A stretch of DNA of 64,000 nt from Streptomyces fragilis (GCF_003112515.1 NZ_BEVZ01000001.1:186001-250000); one strand, 5' to 3'. Counted from the stretch's first letter, positions 1 to 8,239 are shown. A program made the numbers and translations. Notes: generated by a model not told the origin, from the sequence alone.

Positions 1-438
1 GTGGAGGGCAGCCGCCGGATCTTCAACATCGTCTTCGTGCTGGTCGTGGTCTACACGCTGATCCAGGGTCCGACGCTGCCCTGGCTGGCCCGCAAGCTGC
101 GCCTGGGCGACGACAACGAGGCCTCCGACCTGGGCATCGAGTCCGCGCCCCTGGAGCGGCTGCGCGGGCACCTGCTCTCGCTGACCGTGGACCGGGACTC
201 CCGGATGCACGGCGTCGAGGTCGGCGAGCTGCGGCTGCCGGTGGGCGCCTCGGTGACCCTGGTGGTCCGGGCCGGCGCCTCCTTCGTGCCGTCCCCCGCC
301 ACGGTGCTCCAGCGGGGCGACGAGCTGCTGGTGATCGCCACCGACCAGGTGCAGGACGCCGCCGAGCGGCGCCTGCGGGCGGTGGCCCGGGGCGGAAAGC
401 TGGCCGGCTGGCTGGGCACTTCGGGCGCGGCCCGGTGA
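1..438 (+). CDS. Potassium/proton antiporter, C-terminal part (5' end outside window)
   Basis: The first residues finish a transmembrane segment (IVFVLVVVYTLIQGP) and are followed by a cytoplasmic tail. The tail, from about residue 50, has the pattern of a TrkA-C (RCK_C) regulatory domain, ending in the usual RGDELLVIAT-type strand. This arrangement is typical of the CvrA/NhaP2 branch of CPA1 cation/proton antiporters, which exchange K+ or Na+ for H+ at the cytoplasmic membrane. The frame is open from the first base of the window, so the GTG at position 1 is almost certainly internal and the transport domain lies upstream. The family call is good; the transported ion is inferred. Confidence 0.8.
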   Translation: MEGSRRIFNIVFVLVVVYTLIQGPTLPWLARKLRLGDDNEASDLGIESAPLERLRGHLLSLTVDRDSRMHGVEVGELRLPVGASVTLVVRAGASFVPSPATVLQRGDELLVIATDQVQDAAERRLRAVARGGKLAGWLGTSGAAR

Positions 439-578
439 GGGTGCGGCGGGGTGTGCGCGAGGCGGTCGTTCAGTGGTTTCGGTCACCGGACGGGGTGCGG
501 CAGTGGACTGACGGCGTGGAATGCGTCAAGATGGATCGTCGTTAGCACTCATTGAGTGAGAGTGCCAGGAGGAAGACA

Positions 579-929
579 GTGCCGACCTACCAGTACCAGT
601 GCACCGAGTGCGGCGAGGGCCTCGAGGCGGTGCAGAAGTTCACCGACGACGCCCTGACCGAGTGCCCGAACTGCCAGGGCCGCCTGAAGAAGGTGTTCTC
701 GGCCGTCGGCATCGTCTTTAAGGGCTCCGGGTTCTACCGCAACGACAGCCGGGGCTCCTCGTCGAGCAGCTCCCCGGCCGCGAAGTCCGGCTCCTCGAGC
801 ACGGGCTCGAGCGCGTCGGCCTCGGCCTCCTCCTCGACGTCGGGTTCGTCCACGTCGTCGACGTCGGCCCCGGCCGCCTCGTCGGCCTCGGCCTCGACGT
901 CCTCGTCGAGCAGCAGCTCGGCCGCCTGA
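579..929 (+). CDS. FmdB-family zinc ribbon protein with Ser/Ala-rich tail
   Basis: A 116-aa protein starting MPTYQYQCTECG. The GTG start is set by AGGAGG at 567-572, six bases upstream. Residues 1-45 form an FmdB/CxxC_CxxC_SSSS regulatory domain with two zinc-binding knuckles (CTECG and CPNCQG), then the typical VFSAVGIVFKGSGFY sequence. Residues from about 58 to the end are almost only Ser, Ala, Thr and Gly and are probably disordered. FmdB proteins are small, possibly nucleic-acid-binding proteins without a settled function. The gene stands alone, with a hairpin after its stop, 57 bp upstream of which the coding region ends and 127 bp before the next gene. Confidence 0.85.
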   Translation: MPTYQYQCTECGEGLEAVQKFTDDALTECPNCQGRLKKVFSAVGIVFKGSGFYRNDSRGSSSSSSPAAKSGSSSTGSSASASASSSTSGSSTSSTSAPAASSASASTSSSSSSSAA

Positions 930-945
930 CCCACCACGCCTCGCG

Positions 946-989
946 GGCCCCGCTCCGTTTCCGGTCGTCACCGGGACCGGAACGGGGCC
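946..989 (+). terminator. Hairpin after the FmdB gene
   Basis: A GC-rich inverted repeat: the arm at 975-989 (GACCGGAACGGGGCC) pairs with 946-967, with one 4-5 base bulge. It lies just after the stop codon and before the next promoter, so a transcription terminator is likely. Confidence 0.55.
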
Positions 990-1055
990 TTCGCGCGTCC
1001 GTCGTGGGGTCGGGGCCGTGTCGGTCCCCGTGGCGGAGGGCCTAGGGTTCGGGCC

Positions 1056-1898
1056 ATGGTGAACACGGTGAGCGCCGAGATCGGCGTGATCGGCGGGTCC
1101 GGCTTCTACTCGTTCCTCGACGACGTGACCGAGGTCGCGGTCGACACCCCCTACGGGCCGCCCAGCGACTCGCTGTTCGTCGGCGAGATCGCCGGCCGCC
1201 GCGTGGCGTTCCTGCCCCGGCACGGCCGCGGGCACCACCTGCCGCCGCACCGCATCAACTACCGCGCCAACCTCTGGGCGCTGCGGTCGGTGGGCGTCCG
1301 GCAGGTCCTCGGTCCCTGCGCGGTCGGCGGTCTGCGGCCCGAGTACGGGCCGGGCACGCTGCTGGTGCCCGACCAGCTGGTGGACCGCACCAAGTCCCGG
1401 GCCGGCACCTACTTCGACGGGCTCCCCCTTCCCGACGGCACCGTTCCCCAGGTCGTCCACGTCTCCCTCGCCGACCCCTACTGCCCCTCCGGGCGGGCCG
1501 TCGCCCTCAAGGCGGCGCGCGGCCGCGACTGGGAGGCCGTCGACGGCGGGACCCTGGTGGTGATCGAGGGGCCCCGCTTCTCGACCCGCGCCGAGTCCCG
1601 CTGGCACGCCGCCCAGGGCTGGTCCGTGGTCGGCATGACCGGCCACCCCGAGGCCTCGCTCGCCCGGGAACTGGAGCTCTGCTACACCTCGCTGACCCTG
1701 GTCACCGACCTGGACGCGGGCGCGGAGACCGGTGAGGGCGTCTCCCACGAGGAGGTGCTCCAGGTGTTCGGCGCCAACGTGGACCGCCTGCGGGACGTCC
1801 TGTTCGACGCGGTGGCGGCACTCCCGGCGACCGACGCGCGCACCTGCCTCTGCGCGGGTGCGCTGGGCGCCCAGGACCCGGGCTTCGCCCTCCCGTAG
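1056..1898 (+). CDS. mtnP: S-methyl-5'-thioadenosine phosphorylase / purine nucleoside phosphorylase family
   Basis: A 280-aa cytosolic enzyme of the PNP/MTAP (PNP_UDP_1) family, the usual length. It carries the N-terminal phosphate loop IGVIGGSGFYSFL (about residues 9-21), the PRHGRGH motif (about 55-61), VIEGPRFSTRAE (about 169-180), and the C-terminal MTGHPEASLARE motif that binds the nucleoside. The family cleaves methylthioadenosine with phosphate to adenine and 5-methylthioribose-1-phosphate in methionine salvage. Some actinobacterial members prefer other purine nucleosides, so exact substrate is not certain. The ATG at 1056 is preferred because the family N-terminus begins a few residues later. 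It is monocistronic here. Confidence 0.88.
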   Translation: MVNTVSAEIGVIGGSGFYSFLDDVTEVAVDTPYGPPSDSLFVGEIAGRRVAFLPRHGRGHHLPPHRINYRANLWALRSVGVRQVLGPCAVGGLRPEYGPGTLLVPDQLVDRTKSRAGTYFDGLPLPDGTVPQVVHVSLADPYCPSGRAVALKAARGRDWEAVDGGTLVVIEGPRFSTRAESRWHAAQGWSVVGMTGHPEASLARELELCYTSLTLVTDLDAGAETGEGVSHEEVLQVFGANVDRLRDVLFDAVAALPATDARTCLCAGALGAQDPGFALP

Positions 1899-2006
1899 TC
1901 CCGGCTCCCCCGCCCTTCACTCTCCCGAGTGAGCTGTGGACGGGGGTGCGGGGAGGGTTGTCCACAGCCTCCGGCGGGGGTTGCGGAAATGGGTCAGCGT
2001 AGGCCC

Positions 2007-2651
2007 ATGAACACGCCCCTGTACGCCGCGAACACCTGCGCCCCTGACTGCTCCGGTTCCACCGGCTCATCCGCCGCCCCGCTGCGGCGACTCGGGCCGG
2101 GCGGGGTGCCCGCCCCGGGCAGCGTCCCGCTCTTCGCCCCGCTGCGGGTGCCCGGCGGGCGCCTCCGCCGCGGCGGCCGGCCGGCCCGCGCCGCGCCCCG
2201 GGTTCTCGCCGCCGCGCTGACGGCCGTCGCGGTGGCCGCCCTCGCGCCGGGACCGGCCACCTCGGCCTCACCGGCGGCGTCCTCGGCTTCGTCGGACCCC
2301 GGGGGCGGGGGCGGAGCAGGGGGCGCGCCGCAGGGCGGGCCTCCGCCGGGCGGGGAGCGGGTGGAGGCGCCGGTACGGCTGGCGGACCCTGCCGTGGCGG
2401 CGCTGCTGCGGCGCGGGGACCTGGTCGACGTGGTGGCCGCGGGACCGCGGGGCCGTCCGCGGGTGCTGGCGCGCGGGGTGCGGGTGGTCCGGCTGCCCGG
2501 GCCGACCGGGGCCGGCCCGGGCGACCTCGACACGGGCGGCGCGGGCGGCGGGGCGCTCGTGGTGCTCTCCGCGCCCCTCCCCGCCGCCGTGCGCCTGCTC
2601 GGCACGGCGCCGGACGACCGGCTCACGGTGGCCTTCCGGGGCGGACGTTGA
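2007..2651 (+). CDS. CpaB/RcpC-like (SAF-type) exported protein
   Basis: About 214 aa. A long, poorly conserved N-terminus leads into a hydrophobic stretch (VLAAALTAVAVAALAPG, about residues 70-86), a Gly/Pro/Ser-rich linker, and a C-terminal domain with VRLADPAVAALLRRGDLVDVVA ... ARGVRVVRLPG ... ALVVLSAPLPAAVRLLG. That pattern matches the RcpC/CpaB or FlgA-like proteins common in Streptomyces. It is probably anchored in or exported through the membrane. No pilus assembly genes are visible next to it, so a role in pilus assembly is only a family-based guess. An ATG at 1989 in the same frame is an alternative start. Confidence 0.65.
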   Translation: MNTPLYAANTCAPDCSGSTGSSAAPLRRLGPGGVPAPGSVPLFAPLRVPGGRLRRGGRPARAAPRVLAAALTAVAVAALAPGPATSASPAASSASSDPGGGGGAGGAPQGGPPPGGERVEAPVRLADPAVAALLRRGDLVDVVAAGPRGRPRVLARGVRVVRLPGPTGAGPGDLDTGGAGGGALVVLSAPLPAAVRLLGTAPDDRLTVAFRGGR

Positions 2652-2680
2652 GCGGCGTCGGGGCGGCGACCCGGCCCGGA

Positions 2681-2766
2681 CCCGGCGGCTCGGAGGGGGA
2701 CCCGACGGCTCGGAGCCCGACGGTTCGAAGCCCGACGGTCCGGACGTGCAGCCCGATGGTTCAGAG
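2681..2766. repeat. Degenerate 15-bp tandem repeat
   Basis: Five imperfect copies of a CCCGACGGYTCGRAG unit (2681-2695, 2701-2715, 2716-2730, 2731-2751 with a 6-base insertion, 2752-2766). They lie between the CpaB-like gene and the 3' end of the opposite-strand gene, covering that gene's stop codon. The Pro-Asp-Gly-Ser coding periodicity suggests it may be decayed low-complexity coding sequence. Confidence 0.7.
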
Positions 2767-3027
2767 GTGGTGCGGCGGCTTCTCGTCGAGGAAGCGGCGG
2801 AGGTCCGCGGCGGTGCCCCCACCATGGGGGCGCTCGCCCCATCCCTGGTCGGTGTCGTCCGAGGACTGCTGGTCCAGCGGGTCGTCGAAGACCAGCGCGG
2901 CCCTGGGCCTGCGGGGCGCGGACGCGTCGGCGGGAGCCGGAGCCGCGTCGGGAGAAGAGCCGGGCGGGGTGCCGCCGGAGGCGTCGGCCGGGGCGTCGGT
3001 CCCGGCGTCGTCGGGGGAGGAACTCAT
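2761..3027 (-). CDS. Small conserved actinobacterial protein ending DLRRFLDEKPPHHL
   Basis: An 88-aa acidic, Pro/Ala-rich protein. Residues 1-38 are low complexity. The C-terminal half (ALVFDDPLDQQSSDDTDQGW, then a short linker and DLRRFLDEKPPHHL) is a pattern I recall as widely conserved in Streptomyces hypothetical proteins. No enzymatic motif, signal peptide or membrane segment is visible. It is divergent from the DUF6227 gene. Function is unknown. The conserved C-terminus supports it as a real gene rather than a shadow frame. Confidence 0.75.
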   Translation of the reverse strand: MSSSPDDAGTDAPADASGGTPPGSSPDAAPAPADASAPRRPRAALVFDDPLDQQSSDDTDQGWGERPHGGGTAADLRRFLDEKPPHHL

Positions 3028-3190
3028 CCGTCAAGCGTACGACCGGCGTACGCCTCCGCTTCGGGGCAACCTCCCAGGGGAAGTACGCGTCTCAACAACC
3101 GTACGTTTTCTCGGTTCCCGGACATGATGTCCGAGCGAGGGGCTACGGTATGCACCCACAAGGTGACAAGCAGCGACGCTGGGAGCAGCC

Positions 3191-3919
3191 TTGAGCGTTC
3201 CGTACGAGACGGCGGCGTACCCGGAGGAGCACCTGGACCGGCTCCTCGGCCGCGCCCTGAACTCCTTCGAACTGCCCGACGAGGTCCTGACGCGGCTGGA
3301 CTCCGCGCTGGCGTACGACGGCTCGCTCCATTCCGCCCACCACAGCGCGGGCCTGTACCGGGAGACCCACCGGCACACCTGGCTGCTCTCCGACGGCTCC
3401 GTGCTCACGCTGTGGGAGCTGGTCCACAACACCGCGCCGGACGGCCTGGTGCGGCACGAGGTCTACGCGGACCAGGAGGAGCTGTCCGCGGCCACGGGCC
3501 GGCTCCCCCTGCCGTCCGACGAGCCGGCGCCGGCGGCGATGGACGCGCTGCGCCTGCCGCCGGTGAGGCTGCCTCCCCTGACCGGCTCCGCTCCGCCGTA
3601 CGCGCCCGACGACTCGGCGGACCACCTGCGCCGGCTGCTGCGGCGCGCGGAGAACCCGGACCGTCCGGGCCCGGAGGCCGCGGCGGCCCTGCGGGCGGCG
3701 TACGCGCACGAGATCATCCAGGCCTTCGGACCGCCCTGCCGCACCGGGGCGGGGGTGTGCCTGTCGCTGTACGAGCACGCCTTCCTTCTTCCGGGCGGCC
3801 GCCGCACCTCCCTGTGGGAGGTCGAGCACACGGCGACGCCGGACGGGCGCCACATGTGCGAGGTCTACCCGACCGAGGAGGCGGCGCGGGCCGCGATGGA
3901 ACGTCGCGTCGCCCCGTAG
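3191..3919 (+). CDS. DUF6227 family protein
   Basis: A 242-aa soluble protein with two related halves. Each has an aromatic/His strand pair ending in a LWELVHNTAPDG (about residues 77-88) or LWEVEHTATPDG (about 205-216) motif, followed by HEVYADQEE or CEVYPTEEA. The duplication suggests two copies of one alpha/beta fold. It matches the Streptomyces DUF6227 family, whose function is unknown. The start is a TTG, chosen because it gives the conserved MSVPYETAAYPEEHL N-terminus. A 14-codon frame (ATG 3150) ends on the TGA overlapping this TTG, which could couple translation. No enzyme motif is seen. Confidence 0.75.
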   Translation: MSVPYETAAYPEEHLDRLLGRALNSFELPDEVLTRLDSALAYDGSLHSAHHSAGLYRETHRHTWLLSDGSVLTLWELVHNTAPDGLVRHEVYADQEELSAATGRLPLPSDEPAPAAMDALRLPPVRLPPLTGSAPPYAPDDSADHLRRLLRRAENPDRPGPEAAAALRAAYAHEIIQAFGPPCRTGAGVCLSLYEHAFLLPGGRRTSLWEVEHTATPDGRHMCEVYPTEEAARAAMERRVAP

Positions 3920-3940
3920 CGGCAGCCGTCGGCGCAGCCG

Positions 3941-4450
3941 TCAGAGGGCCTTCTCGAACCAGGCCACGTCCCAGTACCGCCCGAACTTCCGCCCGACCTC
4001 CCGGAGGACTCCGACGGGTTCGAAGCCGAAGCGCCGGTGCAGTCGCTCGGACGGTTCGTTGGGCGGGACGATCGCCGCGTACGCCCGGTGCACGTCCTCG
4101 TCCGCCAGCGCCTCGAACAGCGCCCCGTACAGCCGGCCCCCGACCCCGTGGCCGGTGGCGCCCGGCGCCAGGTAGACCGTGCACTCGACCGAGCTCAGGT
4201 ACGCGGGCTTCGGACGGAACCGGCCCGAGGTCGCGTAGCCGAGCACCTCTCCCGTCCCCGTGTCCTCCGCGACCAGCAGGCGGTGCGGGCCCTTGGGGGA
4301 ATACGCGGCCAGCCAGACGCGTCTGTCCTCAGGCGTGAAGATTTCGGTGTCGAACGTGTAAGGCGTCTCACACACGTAGTGGTTGTAGATGGCCGTCAGT
4401 GCCGCCAGGTCCCGTTCGGCACCGGCTCTGACCTGTACTTCCTCACCCAC
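3941..4450 (-). CDS. GNAT N-acetyltransferase, phosphinothricin acetyltransferase (Pat/Bar)-like
   Basis: A 169-aa single-domain GNAT enzyme. It shows the Pat-family layout: AIYNHYV near residue 20, SVECTVYLAP (strand 4), the acetyl-CoA loop ATGHGVGGRLYGAL, then VPPNEPSERLHRRFGFEPVGVLREVGRKFGRYWDVAWFE. Relatives acetylate the amino group of phosphinothricin, methionine sulfone or similar amino acids with acetyl-CoA in the cytosol; the real substrate here is unknown. The GTG start is supported by GGAGG just upstream on the minus strand (plus-strand 4457-4461). It is divergent from hrdD and shares its 244-bp intergenic region. Confidence 0.85.
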   Translation of the reverse strand: MGEEVQVRAGAERDLAALTAIYNHYVCETPYTFDTEIFTPEDRRVWLAAYSPKGPHRLLVAEDTGTGEVLGYATSGRFRPKPAYLSSVECTVYLAPGATGHGVGGRLYGALFEALADEDVHRAYAAIVPPNEPSERLHRRFGFEPVGVLREVGRKFGRYWDVAWFEKAL

Positions 4451-4519
4451 CGTGTTCCTCCGTCTCCGCGGTGCGGGCGGGCAGGGTACTGCATGCGGGA
4501 GGGACTGGTGGGACCGTGC

Positions 4520-4546
4520 GGGAATTCTGTCCCGTTTCCGGTCGTT
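4520..4546 (+). promoter_or_regulatory. Sigma-R-type promoter upstream of hrdD
   Basis: GGGAAT at 4520-4525, exactly 18 bases, then GTT at 4544-4546. This matches the consensus known for sigma-R (thiol-oxidative stress ECF sigma factor), GGGAAT-N18-GTT. It points at hrdD, about 150 bp upstream of its start. hrdD is an established sigma-R target in Streptomyces coelicolor, which supports the call. Confidence 0.8.
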
Positions 4547-4694
4547 GTATCCCACGGATGCCGGGCACCCGGTGACAGTGAGGCTCACACGCTTCAGCGT
4601 CACACCGAGCCCGCCGGGGGTGGTGAACGGCCGCCCGGGAGGCCGGTGTCCACAGCAGGAAAACGTCCGCCCACCATCGTTAGGGAGCACACGC

Positions 4695-5696
4695 ATGGCA
4701 ACCCGTGCCGTCGCCCGTCGCAAGTCCGCCACCTCCGGCGGGACGTCCGACGCGGCACGCAGCGTTCGCGCCCATGGCGGCGAGATCGCGGACCGCGACC
4801 TGGTCGGCATGTACCTGGACGAGATCGCGCGCACGCCGCTGCTCGACGCCGCCAAGGAGGTCGAGCTGTCCGAGACGATCGAGGCGGGCGTCTTCGCCCA
4901 GCAGATCCTCGACGGCGAGGCGGAGTCGAAGTCGGACGCCACCCGTGAGGAACTCGAAGCCCTGGTCGACGCGGGGGAGCGGGCCAAGGACGTCTTCATC
5001 CGGTCCAACCTGCGTCTGGTCGTGGCGGTCGCCCGCCGCTACCCGCGCAGCGGGCTGCCGTTGCTGGACCTGATCCAGGAGGGCAACGCCGGTCTGGTCC
5101 GCGCGGTGGAGAAGTTCGACTACCGCAAGGGCTTCAAGTTCTCGACCTACGCGACCTGGTGGATCCGTCAGGCCATCACCCGGTCCATAGCCGACCAGTC
5201 CCGCACCATCCGGCTCCCCGTCCACCTGGTGGAGGAGCTGGGCCGCATCCGCCGCGTGCAGCGCGAGTTCAACCGCGAGCACGGCCGCGACCCGGAGCCC
5301 CGGGAGATCGCCGAGGAGCTGGGCGCCACCCCCGAGCGCATCACCGACGTGCTGGACTGGGCGCGCGACCCGGTCTCGCTGAACATGTCGGTGGACGACG
5401 AGGGCGAGACCCAGTTCGGCGACCTCCTCGAGGACACCTCCGCGGTGTCGCCGGAGCAGTCGGTGCTCACGCTGCTGCGCAGCGAGGAGCTCGACGACCT
5501 CATCAACCACCTCGACCAGCGCACCGCGTCGATCATCAAGATGCGCTACGGCATCGAGGACGGCCGGGAGCGTACGCTGACAGAGGTGGGCAAGGAACAC
5601 GGCCTCACCCGTGAGCGCATCCGGCAGATCGAGAAGCACGCCCTGCTCGAACTGAAGAAGCTGGCCCGCGACACCGGGTTCGACGCCGCAGCGTGA
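4695..5696 (+). CDS. hrdD: Group 2 RNA polymerase sigma factor HrdD
   Basis: A 333-aa sigma-70 family protein. Region 1.2 is at DLVGMYLDEIARTPLL (about residues 36-51). Region 2 holds RLVVAVARRY, LDLIQEGNAGLVRAVEKFDY, and FSTYATWWIRQAITRSIADQ for -10 recognition and melting. Region 3 follows, and region 4 has TLTEVGKEHGLTRERIRQIE for -35 recognition. The N-terminus MATRAVARR and the lack of a long region 1.1 match HrdD rather than the essential HrdB. It directs RNA polymerase to housekeeping-like promoters and is not essential in S. coelicolor. AGGGAG at 4682-4687 supports the ATG. Two hairpins follow the gene. Confidence 0.93.
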   Translation: MATRAVARRKSATSGGTSDAARSVRAHGGEIADRDLVGMYLDEIARTPLLDAAKEVELSETIEAGVFAQQILDGEAESKSDATREELEALVDAGERAKDVFIRSNLRLVVAVARRYPRSGLPLLDLIQEGNAGLVRAVEKFDYRKGFKFSTYATWWIRQAITRSIADQSRTIRLPVHLVEELGRIRRVQREFNREHGRDPEPREIAEELGATPERITDVLDWARDPVSLNMSVDDEGETQFGDLLEDTSAVSPEQSVLTLLRSEELDDLINHLDQRTASIIKMRYGIEDGRERTLTEVGKEHGLTRERIRQIEKHALLELKKLARDTGFDAAA

Positions 5697-5712
5697 CTTT
5701 TCCGCCGTGATC

Positions 5713-5741
5713 CCGCCGTTGCGGCCCCCGCGCAACGGCGG
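5713..5741 (+). terminator. Terminator hairpin after hrdD
   Basis: An 11-bp perfect stem: CCGCCGTTGCG (5713-5723) and its complement at 5731-5741, with a 7-base loop. A TTTTCCGCCG stretch just upstream can pair alternatively with the CGGCGGAAAA 3' arm. It starts 17 bases after the hrdD stop. Confidence 0.8.
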
Positions 5742-5854
5742 AAAAAGACCGCGTGAAGCTTCCGAGCGCGGGCACAACAACTGGGCCGGCCCCTGACAGG
5801 CCGCCCCTCCAATACCGGGCCCCGGTGCACTCCCCCCGGCATCGGGTCCCGCCC

Positions 5855-5900
5855 GCCGAGCCTCGGCGTCCTCTCCCCCCGTGGACGTCCGGGGCTCGGC
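5855..5900 (+). terminator. Second hairpin with CCTTTTCCC tail after hrdD
   Basis: GCCGAGCC at 5855-5862 pairs with GGCTCGGC at 5893-5900, and GTCC/GGAC segments extend the stem inward. It is followed by CCTTTTCCC. It is likely a back-up terminator. The rest of 5742-6076 shows no gene. Confidence 0.55.
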
Positions 5901-6076
5901 CCTTTTCCCGCACGTCCGGTGCCTTCCGCACGCCCGCGCGCTCCGCCAAACCTCTTCTCCGCGAAAACCCCCGACCGGCCCCTCCCAGCGAGCGACGGTC
6001 ACCGGTCCGGCCCAGGGTGATCGCAGGGGCGGCCCGGTGAACCGACCGGCCGCCACGGCGGAGTGGGAGGCCGAGC

Positions 6077-7384
6077 ATGCCGCGCAGCGTGTACCGCCGC
6101 TCCATACCCGGCGACGGGGCGGGCTCCGCCCGTTCCCGTCGCATCGCCTCGCTGGCCACCCTGTGCGCCCTCAGCCTCGCGGTGTGCACCTCCGCGGTGA
6201 ACGAGCGCACCGAGGACCCGACCGCGGCCGGCCCCGTCCCTCCGGCCCGCGCCGCCGTGGGGCTGGCCCCCTGCATGATCAGCGGCGGCCTGGACGCCCA
6301 GATGTCCGAGGGCGTGCCCACCCCGGCCGGTTACTCCGCCGCCACCGGCACCGTCCGCGCCCTGACCCTGATGGTCGACTTCCCCGACGCGCACGGCGAG
6401 GGCGACGCGATGGACCGGTACGCGGAGTTCTTCCCGCAGACCCAGGACTGGTTCCGCACCAGCTCCTACGGCCGCCTCGACTACCGCGCCGACGCCCCGG
6501 TGAAGCGGTGGCTGCGCATGCCGAAGGACTTCGAGGAGTACGGGATAGAACGCGGCGCCCCCTTCGACCCGTCCTACCGCGGGCTGGTCGAGGACATCGT
6601 CGACGAGGCCGACGCGGACGTCGACTTCCGCCGGTACGACCTGCTCAACATCCTGGTCACCCCCAACGCCGGCCCCTCCGCGCTGGACACCGTGCTCTCG
6701 GTGACCTTCGCCGCCAACACCGAGGCCCCGGTCGCCGACGGCGTCCCCGTCTCCCACACCTCGTTCGTCTACTCCCGCCAGGACGACGGCTCCGGCAGCT
6801 ACGGCCGCACCGGCTACCGGGTCCTCCCCCACGAGAACGCCCACGTCTTCGGGTTGCCCGACCTCTACACCCAGGACGGCGGCGGCGCGGCCGGCCACTG
6901 GGACATCATGAGCGAGGACTGGGGGGCCAACAACGACCTGCTGGGCTGGCACAAGTGGAAACTCGGCTGGCTGGACGCCGGCCAGGTCAGCTGCGCGGCG
7001 CGCGCCGACTCCACCTCCGACCACGTGCTGACCCCGCTGGCCCGGGCCGGCGGCCCCAAGCTGGTGGTGCTCCCGCTCGACGCGGACTCCAGCTACGCCG
7101 TCGAGGTCCGCACCCAGGAGGGCAACGACGAGCTGGTCTGCCGCCCGGGCGTCCTCGTCTACCGCGTCGAGGCGGGCGTCGAGACCGGCCAGGGCCCGGT
7201 CACCGTCCACGACCACCGGCGCGACAGCGGCGGCTGCACCCACGCCCCCAACGTCCACGCCGAACTCTCCGACGCGACCCTCACCCCCGGCGACACCTTC
7301 ACCGACCGCGACAACGGCATCCGCCTCCGCGTCCTCGCCAAGGGCCCCGGCGACACCTACCGCCTCCGCGTCACCCGCGACTGA
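6077..7384 (+). CDS. Secreted M6-family zinc metalloprotease (immune inhibitor A-like domain)
   Basis: 435 aa. An N-terminal export segment (about residues 20-40, SRRIASLATLCALSLAVC) is followed by a protease domain. The zinc-binding HExxH is at residues 252-256 (HENAHVFGLPDLY) and the downstream IMSEDW acts as the Met-turn/third-ligand region. Both are typical of M6 peptidases. A C-terminal beta-rich part from about residue 310 ends in TYRLRVTRD. It should act outside the cell on protein substrates. VC at 36-37 does not make a good lipobox, so free secretion is more likely than lipidation. It is convergent with the zinc-ribbon gene. Confidence 0.85.
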   Translation: MPRSVYRRSIPGDGAGSARSRRIASLATLCALSLAVCTSAVNERTEDPTAAGPVPPARAAVGLAPCMISGGLDAQMSEGVPTPAGYSAATGTVRALTLMVDFPDAHGEGDAMDRYAEFFPQTQDWFRTSSYGRLDYRADAPVKRWLRMPKDFEEYGIERGAPFDPSYRGLVEDIVDEADADVDFRRYDLLNILVTPNAGPSALDTVLSVTFAANTEAPVADGVPVSHTSFVYSRQDDGSGSYGRTGYRVLPHENAHVFGLPDLYTQDGGGAAGHWDIMSEDWGANNDLLGWHKWKLGWLDAGQVSCAARADSTSDHVLTPLARAGGPKLVVLPLDADSSYAVEVRTQEGNDELVCRPGVLVYRVEAGVETGQGPVTVHDHRRDSGGCTHAPNVHAELSDATLTPGDTFTDRDNGIRLRVLAKGPGDTYRLRVTRD

Positions 7385-7455
7385 CCGGCCCCGCCACCCC
7401 CGCACCTCACCCCGCCGGCCCTCCGCCGTCGCCGGGGCCCACAGCCCACCGCCCT

Positions 7456-7692
7456 CTACGCCCGGTGCCGCGCGTACAGCTCCAGGTGTCCGCACCCCAC
7501 GCACCGGAACGCCTCGATCTCCCACCTCTCCCGCCCGAACCGCTTGGCGCCCCCGAAGATCCCCCGCTCCAGCGGCCCGGCCACCCACCGCGCGAACCCC
7601 CGCGAACCCTCCCCCGCATCCTCGACGAACCCGGGCTCCAGCTCCCCGGCCCCGCACTGCCCGCACCGCTCGCCCCTCAGTTCCTTGTCCAT
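7456..7692 (-). CDS. Small zinc-ribbon protein (DUF6487/PF20097-like)
   Basis: 78 aa, with two Cys pairs, CGQCG near the N-terminus and CVGCG near the C-terminus, flanking a central hydrophobic/aromatic segment that includes a GGAKRFGRERWEIEAFRC stretch. This is the layout of small zinc-ribbon proteins such as DUF6487, which have no defined role. ATG at 7692 gives MDKELRGERCG; longer in-frame extensions run into the tRNA gene and are rejected. Confidence 0.7.
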   Translation of the reverse strand: MDKELRGERCGQCGAGELEPGFVEDAGEGSRGFARWVAGPLERGIFGGAKRFGRERWEIEAFRCVGCGHLELYARHRA

Positions 7693-7827
7693 GCCGCGGA
7701 GCCTAGGCCCACCGCCCCCCGCCGCCCACACCACCGACGAGCACAGCTCACGCGACATACTCCCCTCGACCACGAGCCCCCACCCGCTACACTGACCCCG
7801 GCGGCCCGGCCCTCGGCCAGGCCTCCT

Positions 7828-7900
7828 GCCTTCGTAGCTCAGGGGATAGAGCACCGCTCTCCTAAAGCGGGTGTCGCAGGTTCGAATCCTGCCGGGGGCA
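7828..7900 (+). tRNA. tRNA-Arg (anticodon CCU)
   Basis: A full cloverleaf can be drawn. The acceptor GCCTTCG pairs with CGGGGGC (two G-T pairs) with discriminator A at 7900. The D arm is GCTC/GAGC, the anticodon stem CCGCT/AGCGG with loop CTCCTAA (anticodon CCT), and the T arm GCAGG TTCGAAT CCTGC. CCA is not encoded. It reads the rare AGG codon. It is also the integration target of the elements that follow, since pieces of its 3' half recur at 12662 and 13944. Confidence 0.97.
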
Positions 7901-7920
7901 CAACGCAATACTGCTCCGAC

Positions 7921-7984
7921 CTGGGGGTTTATCCCCCAGGGAGGGCTCCTATTCGGCCTCGGACGTCTCGTCCGGGGCCGTTTG
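7921..7984 (+). terminator. Hairpins downstream of tRNA-Arg
   Basis: Two stems: CTGGGGG/CCCCCAG (7921-7938) and GGCCTCGGACG (7955-7965) with CGTCCGGGGCC (7969-7979), followed by GTTT. The second has the form of an intrinsic terminator for the tRNA transcript. Confidence 0.75.
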
Positions 7985-8239
7985 CGTGAGCGGATGGGGA
8001 GTTGTTCATTGGCATATCGCCCGACGGATCAGCACCATCCGGCACGGACTTCGGGCCGGGACTCCGCCCGTCTTCGACGTCGTCGGCATCACCACGATCC
8101 TCGCAGTCCGGTCCTCCGTCGGAGCCTCCTGGGGAGACGGCGTCCTCGGCCTCGCCGCCCCGCTCGGCACGGGTAGTCGGTGACCTCGTTCCAGAAGGAA
8201 CACCTATCCGGCCAGCCGCTCGGCCAACTCTGCGAAATC

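Noticed and set aside
3150..3194. Fourteen-codon leader peptide ahead of the DUF6227 gene
   Set aside because: The overlap of its TGA with the TTG start is notable, but there is no conservation evidence, so it is mentioned only with that gene.
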